Below the pieces are notes generated by a model, which saw nothing but the letters and a program-made list of their open reading frames with translations, was not told where the DNA came from and searched no databases. Both the position numbers and the translations under genes were made by a program. From Vesta saturnalis (taxonomy: Eukaryota; Arthropoda; Insecta; Coleoptera; Lampyridae), in the NCBI GenBank assembly GCA_036346205.1, contig JARFJB010000669.1:1-64000 (forward strand): a stretch of DNA of 64,000 nucleotides, written 5' to 3'. Shown here piece by piece: positions 47,235-57,827 of the stretch; the stretch's first letter is position 1, and each line of letters starts with the position of its first letter.

Positions 47235-47918
47235 GTGGGAGTTTTTAATACGGTTGTAAATATATACCTAACCCTCGTTTATATGGCTTTATGTATAAAC
47301 CTTTTCCTAATGCAGCTGCTTCCATTGCTTGGTTGTGTCGTTTGGTTTCGTCTAACGTTTTTGTCGCAGCTTTTGCGTCAGTTACCGCTTTTGCGACTGC
47401 CGCAGCACCGCCACCTAGAGACCCTAAAGCTCCTAATGCTGCAAAGAGGGAATAAGAGGTATGAATCCCCACGTTTTGGTATTGGCAATATTCTGCTCTT
47501 GGGTGACATAATTTTTTTGTGTTTTAGAGCGCTCAAGGCTTGCTGTATTGTCGATTTTAAAGATGATCGAAGTTTACCACCAACACGACGTCGGGCTAGA
47601 AGGACTGCTTTGTTAAACGAAATTGCTCTGCGAGAATGCTTCCTTCGTCGTGATTTATTTCCCATTCCCAATTTCTTTTGTCCTTTCCGTGATTTGCCAC
47701 CCATTCCCATTGTCCGTTTTCCTTTCATTATACCGTGTTCTTTACGCTTCGTCCAATGCGTTAATACCTTTGTCGCCACGAGCTAATCGTTTTTGTAAAC
47801 GGGTGCCTGGCCCACAATATCGATATCCGGGTATATGCAACTCCACGGGTAATTTATTTATTAAAGTATTAATTAATCCTGAACCTTTTTTCCTCTGACG
47901 CTGGGATGTATACTTCAT
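47235..47918 (-). pseudogene. PLA2-domain / basic / hydrophobic virion protein, deleted catalytic helix
   Basis: ATG at 47,918 (MKYTSQRQRKKGS) and the calcium-loop motif GYRYCGPGTRLQKRLARGD are intact. After LDEA a deletion of about 125 bp relative to copy 1 removes the catalytic HDIAY helix and puts a stop at 47,742. The basic segment (KSRRRKHSRRAISFNKAVLLARRRVGGK) and the Ala/Gly hydrophobic part (FAALGALGSLGGGAAAVAKAV, then ETKRHNQAMEAAALGKGLY) follow in two frames to 47,235. Phospholipase activity is impossible here. Confidence 0.8.
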
Positions 47919-48002
47919 ACCACACTGACTGACACTTCACTACTAAACTACTTTCTGCACGTGGTGTATATAGCGTTATACAAGTCGTGGTTTAGTACCA
48001 TA
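47919..48002. promoter_or_regulatory. Divergent promoter region between PLA2 protein and ATPase
   Basis: Only 84 bp separates the two start codons. On the minus strand TCAGTCAGT (47,924-47,932) is a double initiator conserved in copy 1. A TATATAG at 47,967-47,973 could serve either direction; it lies about 40 bp from the initiator, slightly farther than usual. Confidence 0.4.
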
Positions 48003-48697
<695 letters not shown>

Positions 48698-48709
48698 ATA
48701 ATCTACTAG

Positions 48710-49755
48710 GAGCGCTTAGTCATTTTGCGTGCTCGCAAGAGTGTGCACCAGAAATATGCTAGTTTGAAAGAAGATACTGCACTTACAGAACGTGCAATGG
48801 AGGCACACTTTAAACCTATTACACAACCATTAAAACAATTAATTACTAAAATGATGGTTCTCTCATCAAAGCTGAACCCCTTACGCCAGAAGTCGGAAAA
48901 AGGAGTCCATTGCACATGAAAATGAAGTATTTTACATTATACACCGAAACCTCTAGAATACGTAAGGAGCCGTACTATTGTTCCTGACACCATTCCACAC
49001 CTCTACAAGAATCTGTAATTGCTGATGTCACACATGACGACGAGGTGGAAATTCCTACTTTACAACAATTGAAATCGGAACTACTAGCTGCTGGATCTCA
49101 ACCCGCCTTTGAAGAGTATCTTAATCAATACCAAGGATTAGCGAAATACTACGTCGAAGGTATCTTTAGAGATACCGAAGATGAATATGACTTAACGTAC
49201 GGTGTGCATTTTATTCCTGAAGAAGAGAAATTTTTTATAGGCGATGCTGAACTAGATTTTGTTGGAGAAAATTTGCGAATCGCTCTTCCCGATGGATCAT
49301 CCCTAGATTATGAGGGAACACCGGGATTATATGAACTACTTTTTAAAAAGTTCCTACGGGATACAAAAGAGGATCTACAGCACTACAATGACATTTGCGT
49401 CGTACGCATGCTGCCCGACGTAATTATAACCCTGATGATCAAATCCGAGGAACTAATAGTAAGAAGTACTTGAAATCATTAAACCATTACTTCACCTAGA
49501 AAACGTTCTGCCACATCGTCTATTGCACCTCCAGTCACCAGATCTCGAACAACTTCTATATCTAAAAGAGGTGGTGGACTGCAGCTATTGCGATACAATA
49601 ATAAACCTATTGAGTTTGTACCGTGGAATAATCCGAATAAGTTAGTCGATTGGTTAAGGGAATTATTAGGATCAATGTCGGCAGGAAATACTAGCAATCA
49701 CAACGAAATAATATATATAATTGATGAACTACGTAACGCAAAAGTAATAAAGTAA
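48710..49755 (+). pseudogene. TPGLYELLFKK Polinton ORF, unit 1, frameshifted
   Basis: Begins near the GAGCGCTTAGT sequence (the ATG seen in copy 1 is missing), reads ARKSVHQKYASLKEDTALTERAMEA, shifts several times between 48,900 and 49,045, then is open from 49,045 to 49,473 (IPTLQQLKSELLAAGSQPAF, GTPGLYELLFKKFL). The C-terminal third (NPDDQIRGTNSKKY, PWNNPNKLVDWLRELLGSMSAG) is in other frames, stopping at 49,755. Same family as the gene at 1,013-2,018. Confidence 0.7.
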
Positions 49756-49841
49756 CAGAACTTGTTATAAACCTACCACTATAGTCATTTCCTTTCATTG
49801 TTACTACGACTATCACTACAGATAGTACTATATGTCCACCA

Positions 49842-50236
49842 GTGATGCCAATAGATAAATTTGGCGGTCATCTTCATCATCAAATGACAGTGGATAAATT
49901 TGGGAAACATATTGTTCATCATAGCGATCTGTCTTATGAAACTTTCATTTCATTTTCTGGAATCGCCGCAAAGAAGACACTTAGTGTATCTACCGGCGTA
50001 GGTGATCAATATACCTATCCCTGTAACGACGGTACTATAGTACATTGCAGGTGAGTCATCCAAATCTTGAGCTTAACGTAGATGGTACAAAATTTGAGCT
50101 GCAAAGGATGTAATTGGTCAACCTCTTAAGAGGAACGATGTAATTCGTGTAACCATGTCGACGTTTGTAAAGTTTTCAACTGCAACGATATTCAACGTAG
50201 AGTTCGTAGTAAAATCCAAAGCACAAAAATGAGTAA
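49842..50236 (+). pseudogene. MPIDKFG Polinton ORF, unit 1, frameshifted
   Basis: Starts MPIDKFGGHLHHQMTVDKFG, with an internal repeat of the DKFG-x-H element, and is identical or nearly so to the intact unit 2 ORF at 53,021. A missing base after TIVHCR (near 50,050) and a second missing base near 50,100 break the frame. The stop overlaps the integrase start. Confidence 0.7.
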
Positions 50237-51145
50237 AGCCGATGTTGTCGAAGAACTGCACAAACCAGCAAGAAGAAATTTTCCGCGGCGTTGTTGTACT
50301 AAAAGGTTTAAATGATCTATTTCAAGCTGATTTAGTGGAAATGATACCATATGCTCGGATGAATAAAGGATTTCGATACATTTTAGTAATAATAAATGCA
50401 TTCTCTAAATATGTCTGGGCTTTTCCCATCAAACGCAAGAATGGTAAACTGGTCGCGGATGTAATGGATAAACTTTTGTCTGGTTTGAAAAGGACACCTA
50501 CACATATACAAACTGATATGGGAACTGAGTTCTATAATGCTGAATTCAAAAAAGTAATGAAAAAATTTAATATCAATCATTACAGTAGTTATTCCACCTT
50601 GAAAAGTAGTATAGTCGAACGTGTAAATCGCACCCTTAAAGCAATAATGTGGAAAACCTTCAGCATGCAAGGATCCTATAAGTGGCTATCAATATTACCG
50701 CACATTGTCGCCGAGTATAATTCAAGAAAGCATAGAACAACTGGATACAAACCGGTAGATGTATCGGAAAAAATAGTGCATCTATTTCAAAACATTTAAA
50801 ATGTCAAAAATTCTTGACCGTAAAACACCTAAATTTAAAGTGGGGAACATGTACGCATTAGCAAACATAGAAGCATATTCTCTAAGGGGTACACACCTAA
50901 TTGGAGTTACGAAGTCTTTCGAATATCAACAGTCAAACGTTCAAGCCCACTCACCTACACATTACGTGATAGTCGAGATGAAGATTCAAGGTCGTTTCTA
51001 TGAGCCCGAACTACAAAGTGTTAAACATCCAGACATTCATCTAGTTGAACGTGTCATCCGACGTTAAGGGAATAAAGCTCTCGTTAAGTGGTTGGGTTTT
51101 GATACTTCTCACAACTCCTGGATTTCTACCAAAGACATTGTGTAA
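50229..51145 (+). pseudogene. Retroviral-type (Polinton) integrase, unit 1, frameshifted
   Basis: ATG at 50,229. A missing base near 50,300 (GTTGTTGTAC against GTTGTGTTGTAC) shifts into the main frame, open from 50,242 to 50,799 and containing all three catalytic acids (FQADLVEM, QTDMGTEF, SSIVERVN). A further break near 50,770 leads to the C-terminal chromodomain-like part (VERVIRR, then a TAA in place of a CAA codon, then NKALVKWLGFD). AATAAA follows at 51,190. Inactive as written. Confidence 0.88.
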
Positions 51146-51233
51146 TACGCTAATTAACCTTAATTATATATACTGTAAAATTAATATGCAATAAACAGAT
51201 CTTTTTTTTACATTTTTATTAATACTATCCTAT

Positions 51234-51238
<5 letters not shown>

Positions 51239-51288
<50 letters not shown>
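51239..51288. repeat. (TA)n microsatellite after integrase, unit 1
   Basis: About 50 bp of TA repeat beyond the integrase poly(A) signal. The equivalent in unit 2 is about 80 bp. Confidence 0.97.
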
Positions 51289-51289
<1 letters not shown>

Positions 51290-51322
51290 TACATACTACT
51301 AAAGCGTCTGACAAACACACAC

Positions 51323-51485
51323 TCACGATGCTGTTTTCGAGATTGGTGAAATTATATTACCACAGTCATCTATTCTTTTTTTAAATCGTGCAGAATCTCT
51401 AGCTATTTGTTCCCATTCTCCTTTTCGCGCATGCCTGTGCGCCAACTCCCATACTACTATGTAGTGAACTACGTTTTGGACTCAT
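51323..51485 (-). pseudogene. Small MSPKRSS ORF, unit 1
   Basis: ATG at 51,485 (MSPKRSSLHSSMGVG), then a frame change, then a basic helix-like stretch RKGEWEQIARDSARFKKRIDDCG and a stop at 51,323. Its start overlaps the stop codon of accessory gene A (TAATG). Unit 2 has the same ORF with a different two-base change at the same point. Function unknown. Confidence 0.4.
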
Positions 51486-51491
51486 TAATGC

Positions 51492-51870
51492 ACCTCCTAG
51501 TGAGTCCCGTAAAAATTCAATAATGATTTTTGATGATGTAGCATGTCATAAACAAAATGAAATTAGAGATCATTTTTGTTTTGGCAGACGCCAAAATAAT
51601 GATTGTTTCTATCTGTGTCAAACGTATTCTTCTATTCCAAAACAGCTTATACGTGATAATGCGAATTTACTTGTTCTTTTTCAACAAGATCACACAAATC
51701 TCAAGCATGTGTACGATGATCACGTTAATGTTGATATGTCATTTGATAGATTTAAAGACTTGTGTTGCTGTTGCTGGCGTGATAAATTCGGATTTCTTGT
51801 GATTGATAAAGAAAGCGATGTTAATAACGGTCGTTACCGTAATAGATTTGACTGTTTCATTGCAGTATAA
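51492..51870 (+). pseudogene. 5'-truncated packaging ATPase, unit 2
   Basis: The C-terminal 115 codons are in one uninterrupted frame (IFDDVACHKQNEIRDHFCFGRRQ..., FYLCQTYSSIPKQLIRDNANLL, ending RFDCFIAV), but the part with Walker A was not included in the duplication. It preserves Walker B and shows that the corresponding unit 1 sequence has small indels. Not expected to be functional alone. Confidence 0.85.
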
Positions 51871-51879
51871 ATAATCTAC

Positions 51880-52934
51880 TAGCGTTTAGTACAAGATATT
51901 TTGCGTGCTCGCAAGAGTGTGCAACAGAAATATGCTAGTTTGAAAGAAGATACTGCACTTACAGAACGTGCAATGGAGGCACACTTTAAACCTATTACAC
52001 AACCATTAAAACAATTAATTACTAAAAATGATGGTTCTCTCATCAAAGCTGAACCCCTTACGCCAGAAGTCGGAAAAAAGGAGTCCATTGCACATGAAAA
52101 TGAAGTATTTTACATTATACACCGAAACCTCTATAATACGTAAGGAGCCGAGTACTATTGTTCCTGACACCATTCCACACCTCTACAAGAATCTGTAATT
52201 GCTGATGTCACACATGACGACGAGGTGGAAATTCCTACTTTACAACAATTGAAATCGGAACTACTAGCTGCTGGATCTCAACCCGCCTTTGAAGAGTATC
52301 TTAATCAATACCAAGGATTAGCGAAATACTACGTCGAAGGTATCTTTAGAGATACCGAAGATGAATATGACTTAACGTACGGTGTGCATTTTATTCCTGA
52401 AGAAGAGAAATTTTTATAGGCGATGCTGAACTAGATTTTGTTGGAGAAAATTTGCGAATCTCTTCCGATGGATCATCCCTAGATTATGAGGAACACCGGG
52501 ATTATATGAACTAGTTTTTAAAAAGTTCCTACGGGATACAAAAGAGGGAACTACAGCACTACAATGACATTTTGCGTCGTACGCATGCTGCCCGACGTAA
52601 TTATAACCCTGATGATCAAATCCGAGGAACTAATAGTAAGAAGTACTTTGAAATCATTAAACCATTACTTCAGCCTAGAAAACGTTCTGCCACATCGTCT
52701 ATTGCACCTCCAGCCACCACATCTCGAACAACTTCTATATCCAAAGGAGGTGGTGGACTGCATCTATTGCAATACAATAATAAACCTATTGAGTTTGTAC
52801 CGTGGAATAATCTGAATAAGTTAGTCGATTGGTTAAGGGAATTATTAGGATCAATGTCGGCAGGAAATACTAGCAATCACAACGAAATAATATATATAAT
52901 TGATGAACTACGTAACGGAAAAGTAATAAAGTAA
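51880..52934 (+). pseudogene. TPGLYELLFKK Polinton ORF, unit 2, frameshifted
   Basis: Open stretches 51,901-52,143, 52,225-52,419 and 52,572-52,934, with breaks that are mostly one-base differences in short homopolymers relative to unit 1 (for example AAATTTTTATAG against AAATTTTTTATAG at 52,411). The C-terminal stretch RRTHAARRNYNPDDQIRG...LRNGKVIK is uninterrupted. Where unit 1 is broken, unit 2 is often intact, and vice versa. Confidence 0.7.
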
Positions 52935-53020
52935 CAGAACTTGCTATAAACCTACCACTATAGTCATTTCCTTTCATTGTTACTACGACTATCACTACAG
53001 ATAGTACTATATGTCCACCA

Positions 53021-53419
53021 GTGATGCCAATAGATAAATTTGGCGGTCATCTTCATCATCAAATGACAGTGGATAAATTTGGGAAACATATTGTTCATCA
53101 TAGCGATCTGTCTTATGAAACTTTCATTTCATTTTCTGGAATCGCCGCAAAGAAGACAATTAGTGTATCTACCGGCGTAGGTGATCAATATACCTATCCC
53201 TGTAACGACGGTACTATAGTACATTGCAGGTGTAGTCATCCAAATCTTGAGCTTAACATAGATGGTACAAAATTTGAGCTGCTAAAGGATGTAATTGGTC
53301 AACCTCTTAAGAGGAACGATGTAATTCGTGTAACCATGCCGACGTTTGTAAAGTTTTCAACTGCAACGATATTCAACGTAGAGTTCGTAGTAAAATCCAA
53401 AGCACAAAAAAATGAGTAA
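53021..53419 (+). CDS. MPIDKFG Polinton ORF, intact (132 aa)
   Basis: Uninterrupted ORF starting MPIDKFGGH, with a repeated (V/I)DKFG-x-H element at residues 2-21, then a predicted beta-rich region (SYETFISFSG, YTYPCNDGTIVHC, LELNIDG) and a basic end. It holds three cysteines near the centre. The stop overlaps the integrase ATG by 8 nt. Similar N-termini recur in Polinton ORFs of arthropods, with C-termini that vary. No function is established. A small virion surface or fibre-like protein is one possibility, supported only by its divergence from copy 1. Confidence 0.8.
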   Translation: MMPIDKFGGHLHHQMTVDKFGKHIVHHSDLSYETFISFSGIAAKKTISVSTGVGDQYTYPCNDGTIVHCRCSHPNLELNIDGTKFELLKDVIGQPLKRNDVIRVTMPTFVKFSTATIFNVEFVVKSKAQKNE

Positions 53420-54335
53420 AGCCGATGTTGTCGAAGAACTGCACAAACCTGCAAGAAGAAATTTTCCGCGGCGTTGTGTTGTACTAAAAGGTTTAAATGA
53501 TCTATTTCAAGCTGATTTCGTGGAAATGATACCATATGCTCGGATGAATAAAGGATTTCGATACATTTTAGTAATAATAAATGCATTCTCTAAATATGTC
53601 TGGGCTTTTCCCATCAAACGCAAGAATGGTAAACTGGTCGCGGATGTAATGGATAAACTTTTGTCTGGTTTGAAAAGGACACCTACACATATACAAACTG
53701 ATATGGGAACTGAGTTCTATAATGCTAAATTCAAAAAAGTAATGAAAAAATTTAATATCAATCATTACAGTAGTTATTCCACCTTGAAAAGTAGTATAGT
53801 CGAACGTGTAAATCGCACCCTTAAAGCAATAATGTGGAAAACCTTCAGCATGCAAGGATCCTATAAGTGGCTATCAATATTACCGCACATTGTCGCCGAG
53901 TATAATTCAAGAAAGCATAGAACAACTGGATACAAACCGGTAGATGTATCGGAAAAAAATAGTGCATCTATTTCAAAACATTTAAAATGTCAAAAAATTC
54001 TTGACCGTAAAACACCTAAATTTAAAGTGGGGGAACATGTACGCATTAGCAAACATAGAAGCATATTCTCTAAGGGGTACACACCTAATTGGAGTTACGA
54101 AGTCTTTCGAATATCAACAGTTAAACGTTCAAGCCCACTCACCTACACATTACGTGATAGTCGAGATGAAGAGATTCAAGGTCGGTTCTATGAGCCCGAA
54201 CTACAAAGTGTTAAACATCCAGACATTCATCTAGTTGAACGTCTCATCCGACGTCAAGGGAATAAAGCTCTCGTTAAGAGGTTGGGTTTTGATACTTCTT
54301 ACAACTCCTGGATTTCTACCAAAGACATTGTGTAA
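53412..54335 (+). CDS. Polinton integrase (retroviral type), intact, 307 aa
   Basis: A single complete ORF. The RNase-H-like core has the catalytic acids Asp35 (FQADFVEM), Asp97 (QTDMGTEF) and Glu131 (SSIVERVNRTL), a D-x(61)-D-x(33)-E spacing close to the retroviral D,D-35-E. The C-terminus has an SH3-like/chromodomain block: HVRISKHRSIFSKGYTPNWS, then HLVERLIRRQGNKALVKRLGFDTSYNSWIS. It would insert the element's DNA ends into the genome. It lacks a clear N-terminal zinc finger. A poly(A) signal AATAAA lies at 54,379. It is the best preserved catalytic gene of the window. Confidence 0.95.
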   Translation: MSKADVVEELHKPARRNFPRRCVVLKGLNDLFQADFVEMIPYARMNKGFRYILVIINAFSKYVWAFPIKRKNGKLVADVMDKLLSGLKRTPTHIQTDMGTEFYNAKFKKVMKKFNINHYSSYSTLKSSIVERVNRTLKAIMWKTFSMQGSYKWLSILPHIVAEYNSRKHRTTGYKPVDVSEKNSASISKHLKCQKILDRKTPKFKVGEHVRISKHRSIFSKGYTPNWSYEVFRISTVKRSSPLTYTLRDSRDEEIQGRFYEPELQSVKHPDIHLVERLIRRQGNKALVKRLGFDTSYNSWISTKDIV

Positions 54336-54378
54336 TACGCTAATTAACCTTAATTATATATACTGTAAATTAATATGC

Positions 54379-54384
54379 AATAAA
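54379..54384 (+). terminator. Poly(A) signal of the integrase gene
   Basis: AATAAA 44 bp after the stop codon, also present in unit 1 at 51,190-51,195. Confidence 0.5.
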
Positions 54385-54407
54385 CAGATCTTTTTTAATT
54401 AATACTA

Positions 54408-54408
<1 letters not shown>

Positions 54409-54489
<81 letters not shown>
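54409..54489. repeat. (TA)n microsatellite after integrase, unit 2
   Basis: About 80 bp of TA repeat with one TTA interruption. Confidence 0.97.
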
Positions 54490-54492
<3 letters not shown>

Positions 54493-54524
54493 ACATACTA
54501 CTAAAGCGTCTGACAAACACACAC

Positions 54525-54685
54525 TCACGATGCTGTTTTTCAGGATTGGTGAAATTATATTACCACAGTCATCTATTCTTTTTTAAATCGTGCAGAATCT
54601 CTAGCTATTTGTTCCCATTCTCCTTTTCGCGCATGCCTGTGCCAACTCCCATACTACTATGTAGTGAACTACGTTTTGGACTCAT
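54525..54685 (-). pseudogene. Small MSPKRSS ORF, unit 2
   Basis: Same ORF as 51,323-51,485, overlapping the accessory gene A stop (TAATG, sharing position 54,685). It lacks two bases present in unit 1, breaking the frame after MGVG. The downstream segment is as in unit 1 except the last codons. Confidence 0.4.
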
Positions 54686-55061
54686 TAATGCACACCTTCT
54701 TCACTGGGTGAGTCGTCATCTGATGGCTCAAAATTCGGTAAATATCTTTCTATTTCGTGTATAAATTGCTCCAATGATATTTCTTTAAGGTCTTCTATTA
54801 ATCGCTTTATACAACAAATACACTCTATATCATCCACATGCGATGTTAAGCATTTTTCACAAAGGCGTATTCCTCCCCATACTTATTAACTAGATTATTT
54901 AAATAGTCATCACTAAATCTACCCATTCCATACACTTTTTCATGATCAGCATCGAATTCTAATGATTGTAACTGGCATATTAGTCTTTGGACTGCACTAA
55001 CACAATCTACAGCTTTAGGCCACGACTCCGCACTATAACACATCCACATATTGACTAACAT
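54685..55061 (-). pseudogene. Accessory gene A, unknown, one frameshift
   Basis: ATG at 55,061 opens a 71-codon frame (CYSAESWPKAVDCVSAVQRLICQLQSLEF, GMGRFSDDYLNNLVNKYGEEYAF). With one frame change near 54,850 a further 50 codons are open: CLTSHVDDIECICCIKRLIEDLK, then an acidic end (SDDDSPSEEGVH) and TAA at 54,685. The Cys pair CICC and the upstream C resemble a small zinc site. No family recognised. It lies after the integrase, on the opposite strand. Confidence 0.45.
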
Positions 55062-55079
55062 CTAATACTATCCCTATTG

Positions 55080-55784
55080 ACTACAAGCGCGTTATCCCCC
55101 TTTCAGGTATAGGTTTGGCAAGATCCATATCCATATATAGTTTCTCCTTGGCAAATTCTTCCATTTCCAGAAGGCAGGCTATGTTGACCTCAAATACATC
55201 ATGCAATGGACCTATAACTTGGTGAATGTTACATTCAGGAATTGCCGCTGCCGACTTTATTAGGTTTTATAAAACTCTGAAAGTTCACAGTACTGCCAAC
55301 TCCAATCGGTAATATATTATCTTCAAAAGCTTCCATAACTGTTCTATAGACTCCCATCCTAAATAGACATGAACTTCTTCACTATCACAGAGGCGTATAA
55401 TTTTTTCTTGTTAATATTTTCGTACGAGACAGTCTTCGATCCCAGTTTGGTAGGTAGCCATGTTCTTCAGGACTGTAGAAATAATTAGTAATCACCCTTG
55501 ATTATCCATAAGTATACGCCATTCCTGCTTGTCAAACACCACTCCACCACTCTTCGATCCACCGAGTTTTACGACTGGCTCAAATCCAAATTTGGGTGAT
55601 AGACCGACACTAACAAACTTTGTTTTACATTTAAGAAATAATGCACTTTATTAAGCAAAATATCGCAATATTTACTTGAACTTATAGCACCGATAATCTT
55701 CGCCTTTTCTATGGCTTGACGTACGATGTTATCCATTATATACGATACTGGCTTTACATACATTCCTCTTTTTATATATGACAC
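55080..55784 (-). pseudogene. Accessory gene B, unknown, several frame breaks
   Basis: Opens MSYIKRGMYVKPVSYIMDNIVRQAIEKAK at 55,784. Downstream, in shifted frames, are LGGSKSGGVVFDKQEWRILMDNQG, NYFYSPEEHGYLPNWDR, a YLGWESIEQLWKLL segment and a C-terminal FAKEKLYMDMDLAKP part ending at about 55,083. The G-G-S...F-x(3)-EW pattern recalls multi-copy unknown proteins of insects, but I cannot name the family. It precedes accessory gene A on the same strand. Confidence 0.4.
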
Positions 55785-56073
55785 TCCCCACTATGTACCC
55801 TCCTCAAGGTTACTTACGTGACCTTCACGATTATACCAAATTGCTTTAGCGGTCTTGTCGGTTACACCTTTTCAAGGTTTTCTTTTCGTTCAAGGCTGTT
55901 ACTCATTTTGTTTTTTTAATTTTTCCCCTTTCAAGGATTTAGGCATACTTATTTCCAAGGTTGTTCCACTTTGCCACAACAAGTTCACTACACAAGGTTA
56001 CATACCCCACTCGTATTATTCGTATACTTAAAGGGAGGGTTTTTACATATACCATAGTTACCGATCTTCACTA
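55785..56073. other. Spacer with CAAGGTT motifs
   Basis: AT-rich spacer between divergent accessory genes B and C. It contains four CAAGGTT/CAAGG motifs (55,804, 55,874, 55,956, 55,993), related to the TCAAGGTCA repeats at 11-16 kb. A TATA-like CATATACC lies at 56,047. Confidence 0.4.
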
Positions 56074-56556
56074 TGTCAGTTACTCCAGTGCAAGACGATT
56101 GGAAGACCCTAAGTGTACCAACCACAAACCCTATTTCAAATTAGTACGCGAGGACATGTCAATTAATTCCGAACTGGGTAAATTTTGAAAAGGAAGGAAT
56201 ACTACCGGCTTCCATAACCAAAGTGCTACGAAATAATTATGAACTGGTTCAGTGGAATTCAGCGTGGTATACCGAATTGAGCAAGGTAATACGCGAGCAC
56301 TTTTCGGCAACAAACATATGCCCACATTGTATCAATATATGTTCGCTACCATCTGGTGGACTATGAATTTGTGCCATTGTTTCGCCCGATTGAAACCAGG
56401 AGATTACCGCGTAGTGGACCATCATATGCATATGGAGCGCTGGACTGCGCGATACCACCTGTCGCACGAATATTATTGGTGCTCGTCGGGGCGCCTCTCA
56501 CACAGTTATACGATGTGTTGATGACTCATGTATTGTGTGATGAGGTGGCTACGTAG
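56074..56556 (+). pseudogene. Accessory gene C, unknown, two frameshifts
   Basis: About 160 codons in three frames: MSVTPVQDDWKTL at 56,074; VREDMSINSELGKF near 56,145, with EKEGILPASITKVLRNNYELVQWN and WYTELSKVIREHF, then a C-P-H-C motif near 56,315; finally YEFVPLFRPIETRRLP...GALDCAIPPVARILLVLVGAPLTQLYDVLMTHV from 56,356 to a TAG at 56,556. The composition and single-base breaks look like a recently coding gene. No family recognised. AATAAA follows at 56,655 after a TA array. Confidence 0.45.
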
Positions 56557-56588
56557 ACATGTCTTTACTGTATCTTTGTATATTGTAA

Positions 56589-56590
<2 letters not shown>

Positions 56591-56638
<48 letters not shown>
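56591..56638. repeat. (TA)n microsatellite
   Basis: About 46 bp of TA repeat directly after accessory gene C. Confidence 0.95.
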
Positions 56639-56641
<3 letters not shown>

Positions 56642-56861
56642 ATATATGTATAGAATAAATTATGTCCTGTCAGTATCATACTGTTTTCGCTGATGTTAAC
56701 ATGTGACCCAAACTTTTATTATCCTCAGTATTACAACTGTTTCGATAAACGATTACTAACGTATCGAACATGGTCTGGAGTTACTCACCCTCATCGCTTG
56801 CGCAGGATTCATTTCCACATCTTCAGAAATACGGTTGAATGTTTCATGTGGGGTTAGAATA

Positions 56862-57050
56862 AACCGATGGCAGCCAGATGTCAATCCGTTACAGGAACAT
56901 CTACGATGGGCACCACATTGCACGTATGCTCAGCTCCTTGCACCACGTCCGCGCAGATGTACTGAAACGGAAGTGGAAGGACCTTCTGCACTTGTACTAA
57001 ATCAAAATGTTTTATTCCTAAAGAAAATCATATATCTGAGTAATACATTT
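56862..57050 (+). repeat. Dispersed repeat, copy shared with 18,235-18,420
   Basis: Same orientation as the copy at 18,235. Lies inside a 151-codon frame (56,835-57,290) that continues into GACCTTG-type repeats, so that frame is not regarded as a gene. Confidence 0.75.
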
Positions 57051-57109
57051 GTACATGTTTCTACATTAATTAAATATATTAACATATCGTTTTTCTTTTG
57101 TGGGTGGGC

Positions 57110-57500
57110 AAAAAATACAAGTGGGAAGAGTGGCAACCAGGTCACACGGATATTAAATTGGGAACATGAACGCGCGTTTCCCGGATGGCCTTGTTTGGGA
57201 ACAGGCAAGCGGGGTTTTAAAGTATGTCACAGTGATGGCCTTGTAATTGTGGAACATGAAAGCGGGTTTGTGACCTTGGCTTTGTGGTGATGATATGTAA
57301 AGGTTACACGGATAGCCTTGTAATTGTGGAACAGGAAAGGGGTTTGTGACCTTTTTGTGGTAATGATATGTAATTAGGTCACAATTGCGCTTTTTGACCT
57401 TGGTGGTGGGGACCTTCGTTTTGTGGCAACCTTGGAAATGTGGGACCTTGGAATTGTGGTGTTCCCAGAAGTCTCCAATCTTACTAACTCACCATCCCAG
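57110..57500 (+). repeat. GGTCACACGG / GACCTTGG repeat block
   Basis: Three imperfect units of about 70-90 bp (ACACGGATA-GCCTTGTAATTGTGGAACA-GGTTTGTGACCTT) at 57,150, 57,225 and 57,305, followed by diverged GACCTTGG motifs to 57,455. The last part resembles 21,990-22,045. Confidence 0.65.
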
Positions 57501-57827
57501 GTAGACTTTTTTAGAAACCGATGATAGCGCGGATAAATAAAACAGTGTATAATGAAACACTAAACATTATTTTTAAACCCAAAAATTAAAATTCTAAAGA
57601 AATTTGTAATTATAGGATAATATTATCGATTACAACTATTTTAATAAGTGGCGAAATCTACCTCAATACTTTACAATTTTCCCTATTTAAATATCATCTT
57701 ATTTTAAATAAACTTTTTTTTAAATAGTATTAACTATGATTTCTTTATAGAACATCGTCATGGATATAATTCCTTTTATAAATCGAATTCGTAAAAAAGT
57801 AAAATCTAAGGGATTAAGGTCTGCGAC

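Larger units (their letters stand above)
51492..54692 (+). repeat. Tandem duplication, unit 2
   Basis: Second copy of the 3.2-kb module. It contains a 5'-truncated ATPase (no Walker A), a broken TPGLYELLFKK ORF, an intact MPIDKFG ORF, an intact integrase and the small MSPKRSS ORF. At its right end the sequence continues into the complete accessory gene A, so this is the parental end on that side. Confidence 0.95.

Noticed and set aside
53412..54335. Integrase as evidence of an endogenous retrovirus
   Set aside because: No reverse transcriptase, protease or LTRs nearby; the neighbours are Polinton ATPase, capsid and polymerase genes, and the chromodomain-like C-terminus fits Polinton integrases.
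56835..57290. 151-codon frame
   Set aside because: It joins the dispersed 185-bp block with the GACCTTG repeat; no protein motif and no second copy with the same frame.
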